Source: Acinetobacter variabilis
GTDB lineage: Bacteria > Pseudomonadota > Gammaproteobacteria > Pseudomonadales > Moraxellaceae
NCBI RefSeq assembly: GCF_000369625.1
Contig: NZ_KB850113.1
Span: 215,850 to 279,849, forward strand
Reading direction: 5' to 3'
DNA: 64,000 nucleotides
Below are positions 47,715 through 56,104 of this stretch, one piece after another. Below the pieces are notes generated by a model. It was given only the letters and a program-made list of their open reading frames with translations. It was not told the DNA's origin and did not search any database. Every line of letters starts with the position of its first letter. Within the stretch, counting starts at the first letter, position 1. A program made the position numbers and the translations under genes.

Positions 47715-47768
47715 CGGACGGATGTGGTGTTGGAGGATTTGTGGAATATGTGTAGTGAATTAAAGCAA
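47715..47768 (+). pseudogene. 3' remnant of a DUF559 gene
   Basis: The frame reads RTDVVLEDLWNMCSELKQ, closely matching the last residues of the intact DUF559 protein 450 nt downstream (RTDVVLEDLWQVCSQLKKG). All the upstream part is missing, and the remnant starts exactly at the arm of a hairpin repeat. A short GGAG match between repeat and gene could have guided the deletion. Confidence 0.8.
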
Positions 47769-47817
47769 ACCTCTCCCTTGCGCAGCAGTGCTGCTCATCT
47801 CCTAAGAGGAGAGGGAA
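47769..47817. repeat. Hairpin repeat 5' of DUF559 gene
   Basis: The opener acctctccc and the closing arm CCTAAGAGGAGAGGG enclose the palindrome gcagcagtgctgctcat, which also occurs at 15571-15587. This is the left half of the unit that contains the DUF559 gene. Confidence 0.75.
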
Positions 47818-47863
47818 TTCCATTATGTATCATATAATAAGAATTATATTAAGAAGAAATAAA

Positions 47864-48226
47864 ATGAAAATAGAACCCCAATTATTAGAATTCGCAAAAT
47901 CCATGCGCCACACCGCCACCGATGCAGAACACCTCATGTGGCAACTGCTTCGTGCCAAACGTTTTATGAATCTGAAATTCCGTCGTCAACATGTGATTAC
48001 ACCTTATATTGTAGATTTTTACTGTCATGAAATTAGTTTGGTTGTTGAGTCAGATGGCGGTCAGCATGGAACGGATGATGCAAAAGAATATGATGTTGAA
48101 CGGACTAAGTTTTTAGAGGCTTTAGGTTTAACGGTCGTGCGCTATTGGAATCATGATGTGTTGGGGAGGACGGATGTGGTTTTAGAAGACTTATGGCAGG
48201 TGTGTTCACAACTGAAAAAAGGATGA
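47864..48226 (+). CDS. DUF559 (Vsr-like) endonuclease-type protein
   Basis: This 120-residue protein of the DUF559 family belongs to the PD-(D/E)XK/very-short-patch-repair-like nuclease fold. Helix EHLMWQLLRAKRF comes first, then FRRQHVI, D51 in VDFYC, E62-x-D64 in VVESDGGQH, H68 and C-terminal VVRYWNHDVL. The four acidic/His residues are the expected metal site. The start at 47864 is chosen because the family motif follows at once; the longer frame to 47825 runs through repeat-flank sequence. The gene sits between the two hairpins of one repeat unit. Nuclease activity is inferred. Confidence 0.85.
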   Translation: MKIEPQLLEFAKSMRHTATDAEHLMWQLLRAKRFMNLKFRRQHVITPYIVDFYCHEISLVVESDGGQHGTDDAKEYDVERTKFLEALGLTVVRYWNHDVLGRTDVVLEDLWQVCSQLKKG

Positions 48227-48235
48227 GTAATGAAG

Positions 48236-48272
48236 GCTCCTTTTCCCTCAGGGAGAGGGCTAGGGTGAGGGT
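48236..48272. repeat. Hairpin repeat 3' of DUF559 gene
   Basis: The sequence ggctccttttccctcagggagagggctagggtgagggt is the right-hand hairpin of the unit. The same hairpin ends the gene-less copies at 48376-48413 and 48502-48539. Confidence 0.8.
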
Positions 48273-48301
48273 AGAATTTATAATGAAAGAAATTTAAAAG
48301 C

Positions 48302-48413
48302 ACCTCTCCCTAACCCTCTCCTAAAAGGAGAGGGAACTCCATTTTGAAATCCATGTAGGCATTAAATCAAATGACGCTCCCTCTCCCTATGGGAGAAGGC
48401 GGGGAAGAGGGTT
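48302..48413. repeat. Compact repeat unit, tandem copy 1
   Basis: The two-hairpin unit has left hairpin arms CCCTCTCCT / AGGAGAGGG, a spacer of about 40 nt, and a right hairpin ctccctctccctatgggag. It repeats with a 126-nt period at 48428. No gene lies between the hairpins. Confidence 0.9.
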
Positions 48414-48427
48414 TCTAAAATAAAAGC

Positions 48428-48539
48428 ACCTCTCCCTAACCCTCTCCTAAAAGGAGAGGGGAATCCATTGTGAAATTCATACAAGAATTAAATCAAATAA
48501 CGCTCCCTCTCCCTATGGGAGAGGGCTGGGGTGAGGGTT
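48428..48539. repeat. Compact repeat unit, tandem copy 2
   Basis: This is the direct repeat of the 48302 unit, nearly identical in both hairpins and diverged in the spacer (attgtgaaattcata versus attttgaaatccatg). Confidence 0.9.
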
Positions 48540-48638
48540 TGAACTATGAAAAAAATTATCTTTAAGTGACGGTCTAGCCTTTTGATAAATAATAGAAAAA
48601 TGTATTATCACAAGGAGTTATGTTATTTGGATAATTAA

Positions 48639-49829
48639 ATGGAAAATTTTTTCTTGGAATTACAAGAATTTAATCCTTTAGACATTGTAGAATTATTAGA
48701 TAAAAGAAAATTAAATGATAGTTCAAAAAAAGGCGAAATTTGGGAAATCACAAATGAGATCAAACCAATTGATTTATTTTGCTATTTATCAGCAAAATAT
48801 GGTGATCCCAATGGAATTTTAACAATATTAAAAAATGATGATTCAGATAATTTAATTCATTGGGATTGGATGTTAGATTCCCCTAAAGGACTAGTTCATA
48901 TTCAAGGACATAATTTCAGAACAGAAATACATGTTAGTGGTGAAGTTATCGAGTTAGGACTAAATAAGTTCGACTTCATTAGCCAAATCAAAGGAGATTT
49001 TAAAAATTATGGACAAGGTATATCTATAACTAAAAAGTCATTGGAAAAATGGACTGAATTTATTAATCCGTATTATCGTATTAAGTCTACGATTGAACAA
49101 AGTTTTATAAAGTTAAATGAGCTGAATTTAAACTTAGAGCAAGATCGTATAGATTTAAAGATCACTCAAAATCAATTGGAGTTTGAGGAAGTTAAAGAAA
49201 AATGGACACAAACACTTCAAAAATATGATTTTGCAGTTGGGCAAGTCTTTGGTTTAAGAGCTATGTTGCCTGTTATGGCAGAATCTTTTGTAAATTTCTT
49301 ATTATTTATATTAGCTAAGCCTGAAATTAAATCAAATGACAGACTCTATCAAACTACTCTTAGACAGCCTATAGATATTAGAGTTCAATCATTGCATTTA
49401 AATTGTAATGGATTTTCATCTAATGTTGATTATACAACAGAGGAGTGTAAAAGGTTTCATACTTTGATGAATGAAAGGAATGATTTACTTCATGGGAATG
49501 TAATTGTTAATAAACAAGCATTTGGCAGCGTATATTTTGATAATAAAATGCCTATTTTTGAGGAATATGAAGATTTTTGGGAAAAGAGTATAGGTGTTTC
49601 AATTCGAACGATGAATATAGCGTCTATTTATGATGAATACGAAGTTGTGAAAAATTTTATAAACTATATTTTGAGTAAATTAGATGTAAAAATTAGACCG
49701 CAAATTGAACATCTTTTAAGTACTGCTAGATTAGGATTTAATGAAAAAAATAAACGTGTTGGAATACTATTTCCTCCTTATTTGGTAGATATGAGAGTCC
49801 CGTTAGCTAAAAAAGAAAGGGCTGAATAA
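48639..49829 (+). CDS. Orphan protein with HEPN-like Rx4H motif
   Basis: I do not recognise this 396-residue protein. It is more AT-rich than the core genes around it. The N-terminal ~150 residues look like a mixed domain with QGHNFRTEIHVSG, a helical linker rich in Asn/Glu/Leu spans 150-200, and the C-terminal helical domain contains MNERNDLLHGNVIV. There R280 and H285 are in the Rx4H spacing of HEPN RNases and toxins. That motif is short, so the match is suggestive only. It stands alone after the repeats and DUF559 gene and before valS. Confidence 0.6.
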   Translation: MENFFLELQEFNPLDIVELLDKRKLNDSSKKGEIWEITNEIKPIDLFCYLSAKYGDPNGILTILKNDDSDNLIHWDWMLDSPKGLVHIQGHNFRTEIHVSGEVIELGLNKFDFISQIKGDFKNYGQGISITKKSLEKWTEFINPYYRIKSTIEQSFIKLNELNLNLEQDRIDLKITQNQLEFEEVKEKWTQTLQKYDFAVGQVFGLRAMLPVMAESFVNFLLFILAKPEIKSNDRLYQTTLRQPIDIRVQSLHLNCNGFSSNVDYTTEECKRFHTLMNERNDLLHGNVIVNKQAFGSVYFDNKMPIFEEYEDFWEKSIGVSIRTMNIASIYDEYEVVKNFINYILSKLDVKIRPQIEHLLSTARLGFNEKNKRVGILFPPYLVDMRVPLAKKERAE

Positions 49830-49842
49830 TCAGCCCTTTATA
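49816..49842. terminator. Bidirectional terminator before valS end
   Basis: The stem aaagggctga / tcagcccttt with loop ataa is flanked by A and T runs. It overlaps the last codons of the orphan gene and serves valS on the minus strand. Confidence 0.88.
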
Positions 49843-49870
49843 CTACAAATTAGATCAAACTAACAACACA

Positions 49871-52765
49871 TTAAAGCGCCGCAATTTGCTCCATATTCGC
49901 TTTAATCTTCGCTAACTGATCAGCAAACTCAGCAAGTTTTACTTTCTCGCCTTCAACCACAGCAGCAGGGGCTTTTGCCACAAAACCTTCATTTGCAAGT
50001 TTAGTTGCAATTTGGTCATGCTGCTTTTGAACCTTGTCTAAGTCTTTTTGTAGGCGTCCCAATTCCGCTTTCGGGTCAATCAGACCTTTCATTGGAACGA
50101 ATACAGATACGTGACCAACAACAGAAGAAGAAGACAACGGTGGTTGTTCGCCATCAGCTAGGAAAGTGATGCTTTCAACTTTCGCCAATGCTTTAAATAA
50201 CGCTTCGATGCGTGTGATCTGTGCTTTTTCCGCATCAGTCGTGTTTTGAAGAAGAACAGGCAACAAACGAGCATTACCTAAGCCCATCTCACCACGGATG
50301 TTACGTACAGCACCGATCAAACCTTGTAGCCATTGCATGTCTGCTTCAGCCTGTTCGTTGATCTTCGCTTCATCTGCAACAGGGTACTGAGCCAGCATGA
50401 TAGTCTCGCCAGAGATCCCCAGTTTAGGAGCAAGCGTTTGCCAGATTTCTTCAGTCAGATACGGCATGATTGGGTGAGCAAGACGTAAAGACGCTTCCAT
50501 CACAGCCAATAATACGCGACGAACTTCAGCTTTACGCTCTTCAGATACGCTTTCATCATTCAGAACCGGTTTGGTCAGCTCGACATACCAGTCACAGTAT
50601 TCATTCCAGATAAATTCGTAGATCGCTTGAGCAGCAAGATCAAGACGGTAAGTCGCGAATGCTTGCTGAACCGCTTGTTCTGCTTTTTGCAGACGGCTTA
50701 CGATCCATTGTTCAGGCAATTCCCACAGATCAGGACGTGCAGTTTGACCAACGGTTTGACCTTCCACGTTCATCATCACGAAACGTGTACCGTTCCAGAT
50801 TTTGTTGGCGAAGTTACGGTAACCTTCAACACGTTTCATGTCGAACTTGATGTCACGGCCAGTGTTGGCAAGTGCACAGAATGTGAAACGAACTGCGTCA
50901 GTACCATAAGCCTGAATACCTTCAGGGAATTCTTTACGGGTAGATTTCTCAATCTTCGCAGCCTGTTTTGGATTCATCAGACCGAAAGTACGTTTTTGTA
51001 CCAAGGTTTCCAGATCAACACCGTCAATCAGGTCTAATGGGTCAAGTACGTTACCCTTAGACTTAGACATCTTCTGACCTTCGCCATCACGTACCAGACC
51101 GTGTACATACACAGTTTTGAATGGTACTTGTGGTGTGCCATCTTCATTTTTCATGAAGTACATGGTCAGCATGATCATACGTGCAACCCAGAAGAAGATG
51201 ATGTCAAAACCTGTCACCAATACATCTGTTGGGTGGAATGTATTTAAGAAGTAGTTTTCTTTGTCTTTTGCTTCATCGCCAGTCCAACCTAAAGTTGAGA
51301 ATGTCCAAAGACCTGAAGAGAACCAGGTATCCAGTACATCTTCATCCTGTTTCAATTGAACATCGGCAGGGATGTTGTTTTTCGCACGAACTTCAGCTTC
51401 GTCACGACCAACATATACGTTGCCTTCAGCATCGTACCAAGCAGGGATACGGTGACCCCACCACAATTGACGCGAGATACACCAGTCTTGGATGTTGTTC
51501 ATCCACGCCATGTACATATTGCTGTACTGTTCAGGAACGAATTTGATGCGACCGTCTTGAACCGCTTCAATCGCTGGTTTCGCCAGTGGCGCGATTTTCA
51601 CATACCATTGGTCAGTCAGTAATGGCTCAACGATCACGCCTGAACGGTCCCCGCGAGGTGGTTTCAGGGTGTAAGGTTGGATTTGATCTAACCAGCCTTC
51701 AGCTTCAGCTTGAGCTACCAGCTTTTTACGCGCTTCAAAACGCTCTAAACCGATGTAGTCTGCAGGAGCAGGAATGGTTTTAGAAATCTGCTCGCCCGCT
51801 TTTTCGATATATTCAAACTCAGCCAGAACTTCGGCATTTTTGTTGAAGATGTTGATCAGTGCCAGACCACAGCGTTTACCCACTTCATAGTCATTGAAGT
51901 CGTGCGCAGGCGTAATTTTCACACAGCCTGTACCGAATTCTTTTTCAACATATTCGTCAGCAACGATGGCAACTGTACGGCCAGTAATTGGCAATACAAT
52001 ATTTTTGCCGACAAGATGTGCATAACGCTCATCTTCAGGGTTGACCGCAACCGCAGTATCACCAAGTAATGTTTCTGGACGAGTGGTGGCAACGACAATA
52101 TGGTCTTTGCCATCTTGAGTGCGAAGCGATTTATCTTCAAAGAAATATTTGAAGTGCCACAATGAGCTTTGTTCTTCTTTATCAGATTCTACCTCAAGGT
52201 CGGACAGGGCAGTTTGCAATTTAGGATCCCAGTTCACCAGACGTTTACCGCGGTAAATCAGGCCTTCTTCATGCAGTTTCACGAACACTTCTTTAACGGC
52301 ATTGGATAAACCTTCATCCATGGTAAAGCGTTCACGTGACCAGTCTACTGAAGATCCCAGACGACGGATTTGACGGGTAATGTTACCGCCAGACTGTTCT
52401 TTCCATTCCCAAACTTTTTCGATGAACTTTTCACGGCCCAGATCATGACGGCTTACGCCTTGAGCACCTAACTGACGCTCAACAACCATCTGGGTTGCAA
52501 TACCCGCATGGTCAGTACCTGGCTGCCATAAGGTATTTTTGCCTGACATACGATTATAACGAGTCAAGGCATCCATGATGGCATTGTTAAAACCATGACC
52601 CATGTGCAAGCTACCAGTGACGTTTGGCGGCGGAATCATGATACAGAATGATTCACCTTTTTGAGACGGCTTGAAGTAACCGCGCTCTTCCCAGGTTTGG
52701 TACCATTTTTTCTCGATCTCGGTCGGATCGTAGGTCGTAGCAATATTTTGCGCTGAATCAGTCAT
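49871..52765 (-). CDS. valS: Valyl-tRNA synthetase
   Basis: This 964-residue class I aminoacyl-tRNA synthetase charges tRNA-Val. The HIGH motif appears as HMGH at 54-57 after PPPNVTGSL, and KMSKS is near residue 565 ([10 protein letters not shown]). The CP1 editing domain lies between them, with [17 protein letters not shown]. The C-terminal coiled-coil arm ([20 protein letters not shown]) is typical of ValS. Confidence 0.98.
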   Translation of the reverse strand: MTDSAQNIATTYDPTEIEKKWYQTWEERGYFKPSQKGESFCIMIPPPNVTGSLHMGHGFNNAIMDALTRYNRMSGKNTLWQPGTDHAGIATQMVVERQLGAQGVSRHDLGREKFIEKVWEWKEQSGGNITRQIRRLGSSVDWSRERFTMDEGLSNAVKEVFVKLHEEGLIYRGKRLVNWDPKLQTALSDLEVESDKEEQSSLWHFKYFFEDKSLRTQDGKDHIVVATTRPETLLGDTAVAVNPEDERYAHLVGKNIVLPITGRTVAIVADEYVEKEFGTGCVKITPAHDFNDYEVGKRCGLALINIFNKNAEVLAEFEYIEKAGEQISKTIPAPADYIGLERFEARKKLVAQAEAEGWLDQIQPYTLKPPRGDRSGVIVEPLLTDQWYVKIAPLAKPAIEAVQDGRIKFVPEQYSNMYMAWMNNIQDWCISRQLWWGHRIPAWYDAEGNVYVGRDEAEVRAKNNIPADVQLKQDEDVLDTWFSSGLWTFSTLGWTGDEAKDKENYFLNTFHPTDVLVTGFDIIFFWVARMIMLTMYFMKNEDGTPQVPFKTVYVHGLVRDGEGQKMSKSKGNVLDPLDLIDGVDLETLVQKRTFGLMNPKQAAKIEKSTRKEFPEGIQAYGTDAVRFTFCALANTGRDIKFDMKRVEGYRNFANKIWNGTRFVMMNVEGQTVGQTARPDLWELPEQWIVSRLQKAEQAVQQAFATYRLDLAAQAIYEFIWNEYCDWYVELTKPVLNDESVSEERKAEVRRVLLAVMEASLRLAHPIMPYLTEEIWQTLAPKLGISGETIMLAQYPVADEAKINEQAEADMQWLQGLIGAVRNIRGEMGLGNARLLPVLLQNTTDAEKAQITRIEALFKALAKVESITFLADGEQPPLSSSSVVGHVSVFVPMKGLIDPKAELGRLQKDLDKVQKQHDQIATKLANEGFVAKAPAAVVEGEKVKLAEFADQLAKIKANMEQIAAL

Positions 52766-52940
52766 AGTCTAAACAGATCAAAAGTGGATAAAAAATTGCA
52801 TCTATTGTAGCAAAAAAATCAAGCCATGCGGCAGCTTAACCAAAAGCAAACTTTCGCCAATTGGCAGTTGCCTGAACTCAACGTATGATAGGTTGATAAA
52901 AACGCGACTCATCGCAGACGATTAAAAAAAGGATAACAAG

Positions 52941-53636
52941 ATGAGCTATAGCATTTCTCTCAAGATTCACCCCGATACCCATCAACGCTTTAAAGACCTG
53001 CATTCCCGATTTAATGCTGGCGAACAGGAAAGTCTGGCCAAACTGCTTGGTGAAAATCTGGCCGATATTGCCTGTGAAATTATTGACCAGATTTTTGGTC
53101 GTGTGGTGCAGCTCTCTAGCTCCCCAGATCAGGAATCTGAAAAAGTCATTCAACAGATTTTAGAAACCACACGCAAATATATGCCGTGGTCGGTTTCGTT
53201 TTTTGGTAATGACCGACTGATTCCCATGGTGAACTATCTGTACAAGATGACCCATGAAAATGAGGACGGATATTTTGTTCGCTATTCGGTAGAGCGCATG
53301 CTGATCACGGAACTGCTGGGCTGCGTGGAGCAGATGAAAAGTGGCAATAATCAGTATGTCTCACCGGCCTTGAAGGCTTTTATCCAAGTGGTGGATCAAG
53401 GAGTGACGCATCTGGTGCGTGAACCAAAAAAGATGCTGAAATTTAATGTGGTGGTGGATAAAACATTGAATGGTGTGATTCACCTGACCACACAACTGGG
53501 TTATAAACGTTTTGATAAACTCGGTAGCCTCTATGATGCGGATACCATGAGTTATTATTTTGAGCAGTTGCTGGCATTTCTGGAAGATGAAATGCCGCCA
53601 GGCACATATTCATATAAAGAGGGTGACAGGATTTAA
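52941..53636 (+). CDS. Hypothetical protein (231 aa), co-operonic with SDR
   Basis: I recognise no family in this 231-residue soluble protein. Residues 1-75 are helical (HQRFKDLHSRFNAGEQESLAKLLGENLADI), and the middle has a KYMPWSVSFFGNDRLIPMVNYLY segment. There is no signal peptide. AAGGA precedes the ATG. Its stop overlaps the start of the following dehydrogenase (TAATG), so the two are made together and may share a pathway. Confidence 0.8.
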   Translation: MSYSISLKIHPDTHQRFKDLHSRFNAGEQESLAKLLGENLADIACEIIDQIFGRVVQLSSSPDQESEKVIQQILETTRKYMPWSVSFFGNDRLIPMVNYLYKMTHENEDGYFVRYSVERMLITELLGCVEQMKSGNNQYVSPALKAFIQVVDQGVTHLVREPKKMLKFNVVVDKTLNGVIHLTTQLGYKRFDKLGSLYDADTMSYYFEQLLAFLEDEMPPGTYSYKEGDRI

Positions 53637-54442
53637 TGGCAAAACTAGAAAATTTACAGGGAAAAGTCGTCTGGATTACCGGAGCATCTTCAGGAATTGG
53701 TAAGGCACTGGCCGAAGAATGTGCTGCACAAGGTGCGCAGATAGTATTGACCGCACGACGTTTGGAAGAACTGGAAAAAGTCCGTACGAGACTGGTGAAT
53801 CCTGATCAGCACATCTCAATCGTAGCCGATATTACTGATGAAAATCAGGTACGCACAGCCTATGAACAGGTGCTGAGTGAGAAAGGCCGCATTGATTGGC
53901 TAATCAATAATGCCGGACTCAGTCAGCGTGCCCTGATTCAGGAAACCACCATGCAGACTGAACGCGCCATTATGGAAGTCGATTATTTCTCTCAGGTGTT
54001 TTTGACCAAAACCGTTTTACCGACATTTTTAAGACAAAAATCTGGTCGGATTGCCTTTATTTCCAGTGTGGCCGGATTGCTTGGAACTCAATATCGAGCG
54101 TCTTATTCAGCAGCCAAAGGCGCGATTCATATGTGGGCGAATAGCCTGCGCGCTGAAATGGCAGATCAGGGTATCCAGGTATCCGTGATTTTTCCGGGCT
54201 TTATTAAAACCAACGTATCTTTTAACGCCTTAAATGGGGAAGGTAAACCTCAGGCCAAGCAGGATGAAGTGATTGAAAATGGCCTGGAACCGGCTGATTT
54301 TGCCCGTCAGACTATAGAAGCGTTGAAACGTGGTGAAGAATATATCGTGGTGGGTGGCTCTAAAGAAAAACTGGGCGTTCTGGTCTCACGTTTATCGCCA
54401 AAAGTATTGTATAAGATGATTCGCAAAACTAAAGTAAAATAA
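53636..54442 (+). CDS. Short-chain dehydrogenase/reductase
   Basis: This 268-residue SDR enzyme has the cofactor motif TGASSGIG (about 15-22), NNAGLSQ, the catalytic Ser in SSVAGLL and YSAAK with Tyr and Lys of the active site. The length and the C-terminal lid helix (VSRLSPKVLYKMIRK) fit DltE/DHRS7-like oxidoreductases acting on lipid or carbonyl compounds. The substrate is unknown. It is coupled to the preceding hypothetical gene. Confidence 0.9.
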   Translation: MAKLENLQGKVVWITGASSGIGKALAEECAAQGAQIVLTARRLEELEKVRTRLVNPDQHISIVADITDENQVRTAYEQVLSEKGRIDWLINNAGLSQRALIQETTMQTERAIMEVDYFSQVFLTKTVLPTFLRQKSGRIAFISSVAGLLGTQYRASYSAAKGAIHMWANSLRAEMADQGIQVSVIFPGFIKTNVSFNALNGEGKPQAKQDEVIENGLEPADFARQTIEALKRGEEYIVVGGSKEKLGVLVSRLSPKVLYKMIRKTKVK

Positions 54443-54709
54443 TCTACTTGCAAGATCAAGCTGGTTGTCATCGGTTACAGGTTTATTGCTTGATAGAAAT
54501 AGACCTGTAATCTGAAAATAATGTGCTCATCTTTATGATTTCTCATTTTTAAGATTTCTTATCTTGTCCAATGAATTCATCTATTTTTTTTTATCTCTTT
54601 TACCCATCTCCCATTTTCACAACATAAAACTGCATAAAAGTAGCAAAACCGCCTTCAGTATTCAGTTTTAATAAAAATGATATAAAAGATTGAGATGGGA
54701 GCATTTGCC

Positions 54710-55984
54710 ATGAAAACGCCGGTACCGGATTACTTGAATCATGTGCTTTCTGCTTGCCATGATAATAAAAAAGGCGAATTGGCAGATTACATTCCTGAAC
54801 TCGCGTCGGTTAATCCTGACAAGCTCGGACTTGCGCTATCGACCGTAGATGGAACCATCTATTCTGCCGGGGATGATGACGTTGAATTTACCATGCAGTC
54901 GCTTTCCAAGCCTTTCGCTTATGCGCTAGCCATTAAAGAAATTGGACTGGCAAAGGTACTTGAAAAAGTCGGCGTAGAACCATCAGGTGAGGCTTTCAAT
55001 CAGATTTCGTTGGAAAAAGAACGCAATATTCCCAAAAACCCGATGATTAATTCTGGCGCGATTACTACACATTCCCTAATTCCTGCCAAGAAAACGGTAT
55101 CACGTGCTGAACAGTTACGCCGTTTTCTTAGTGGACTGGCAGGACGGGAATTGTCTTTTGATGAGCAAGTTTATAATTCGGAAATTAAAACAGCTTTTCG
55201 TAACATGTCGATTGGTTACATGCTGCGTACTGTTGGTGTGCTGGATGAAGATCCTAAAGAAATCGTGCATGGCTATATCAAGCAGTGTGCGATTAAGGTC
55301 ACCGTCAAAGATCTGGCCGTGATCACCAGTATCTTGGCTAATGGTGGTGTGCATCCCAAGACAGGAAAACGTATGCTGGATCGGGCTTTAGTCCGGCAAT
55401 TACTCAGTGTCATGCTGACCTGCGGTATGTACGATGCTGCAGGGGACTGGCTGACGACAGTTGGTATTCCAGCCAAGAGCGGCGTGGCAGGGGGCATTAT
55501 TGGAGTGCTGCCAGGGCAAGTGGGAATTGCGGTATTTTCCCCAAAAATTGATGAGCATGGTAATAGTGTACGTGGTGTGAAAATTTTTGAAAATCTGTCG
55601 CACGATATGGGACTGCATCTCATGGAAGGTACGCCGTCAGCACAGACCATTTTGCAAAGTCGTTACACAGTGGGGAAAAAGAATAACGTCGTGGTTTATG
55701 AACTGCGTGGCGTATTGCAGTTTACCGAGTCTGAAATGCTGCTACGGATCTTGCAGGATGAACCTGAAGGTAAAAGTACCATTATTCTCGATTTGACCAA
55801 TCTCACTTTGATACATGATGTGGGTGCCCGAATGCTATTTGAAGGTGTCGAGCGTTTAAAACAGGATGGACATAAAGTGCTGGTTGTAGACTCAGAAGGT
55901 TTGCTGGATAAAGATCAATTAAAGGGTAGAAAAAGGGTGGTGGTGACGGAGGAGTTGGAGAAGTTTTTGGAGAGATTTAAATAA
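54710..55984 (+). CDS. glsA: Glutaminase fused to a STAS domain
   Basis: This 424-residue protein begins with a complete beta-lactamase-like glutaminase (residues ~1-300) that hydrolyses glutamine to glutamate and ammonia. It contains QSLSKPFAYALAI (SxxK), NPMINSGAITT and SGVAGGIIGVLPGQVGIAVFSP. A C-terminal STAS domain (~315-424) follows, with YELRGVLQFTE and IILDLTNLTLIHDVGARML. Stand-alone glutaminases end near 305-310, so the STAS part is an addition that may sense nucleotides or bind partners. ATG 54710 is chosen because GGGAG lies 8 nt upstream; an in-frame ATG at 54695 is possible. Confidence 0.92.
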   Translation: MKTPVPDYLNHVLSACHDNKKGELADYIPELASVNPDKLGLALSTVDGTIYSAGDDDVEFTMQSLSKPFAYALAIKEIGLAKVLEKVGVEPSGEAFNQISLEKERNIPKNPMINSGAITTHSLIPAKKTVSRAEQLRRFLSGLAGRELSFDEQVYNSEIKTAFRNMSIGYMLRTVGVLDEDPKEIVHGYIKQCAIKVTVKDLAVITSILANGGVHPKTGKRMLDRALVRQLLSVMLTCGMYDAAGDWLTTVGIPAKSGVAGGIIGVLPGQVGIAVFSPKIDEHGNSVRGVKIFENLSHDMGLHLMEGTPSAQTILQSRYTVGKKNNVVVYELRGVLQFTESEMLLRILQDEPEGKSTIILDLTNLTLIHDVGARMLFEGVERLKQDGHKVLVVDSEGLLDKDQLKGRKRVVVTEELEKFLERFK

Positions 55985-55992
55985 AGGAATGG

Positions 55993-56101
55993 AATTCCCC
56001 TAAATCCCCCTTTTACAAAGGGGGGACTCCATATGGATCAAATAACAATATTAAATTCGCGTGGTTCCTCTCTTTTCTAAAGGGAGGTTAGGAGGGATTT
56101 T
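55993..56101. repeat. Two-hairpin repeat (second type), reverse orientation
   Basis: The hairpin atcccccttttacaaagggggg is followed by a ~40-nt spacer and the hairpin cctctcttttctaaagggagg, then ttaggagggatt. The same structure is at 58462-58570 in the same orientation and inverted at 57979 and 61038. Confidence 0.88.
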
Positions 56102-56104
56102 TAA

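Noticed and set aside
47684..48540. CRISPR array
   Set aside because: The repeats are self-complementary hairpin pairs of ~110 nt, few in number, with related spacers, and no cas genes are near.
50627..51622. Plus-strand frames opposite valS
   Set aside because: They are shadow frames of valS with Cys/Arg-rich composition.
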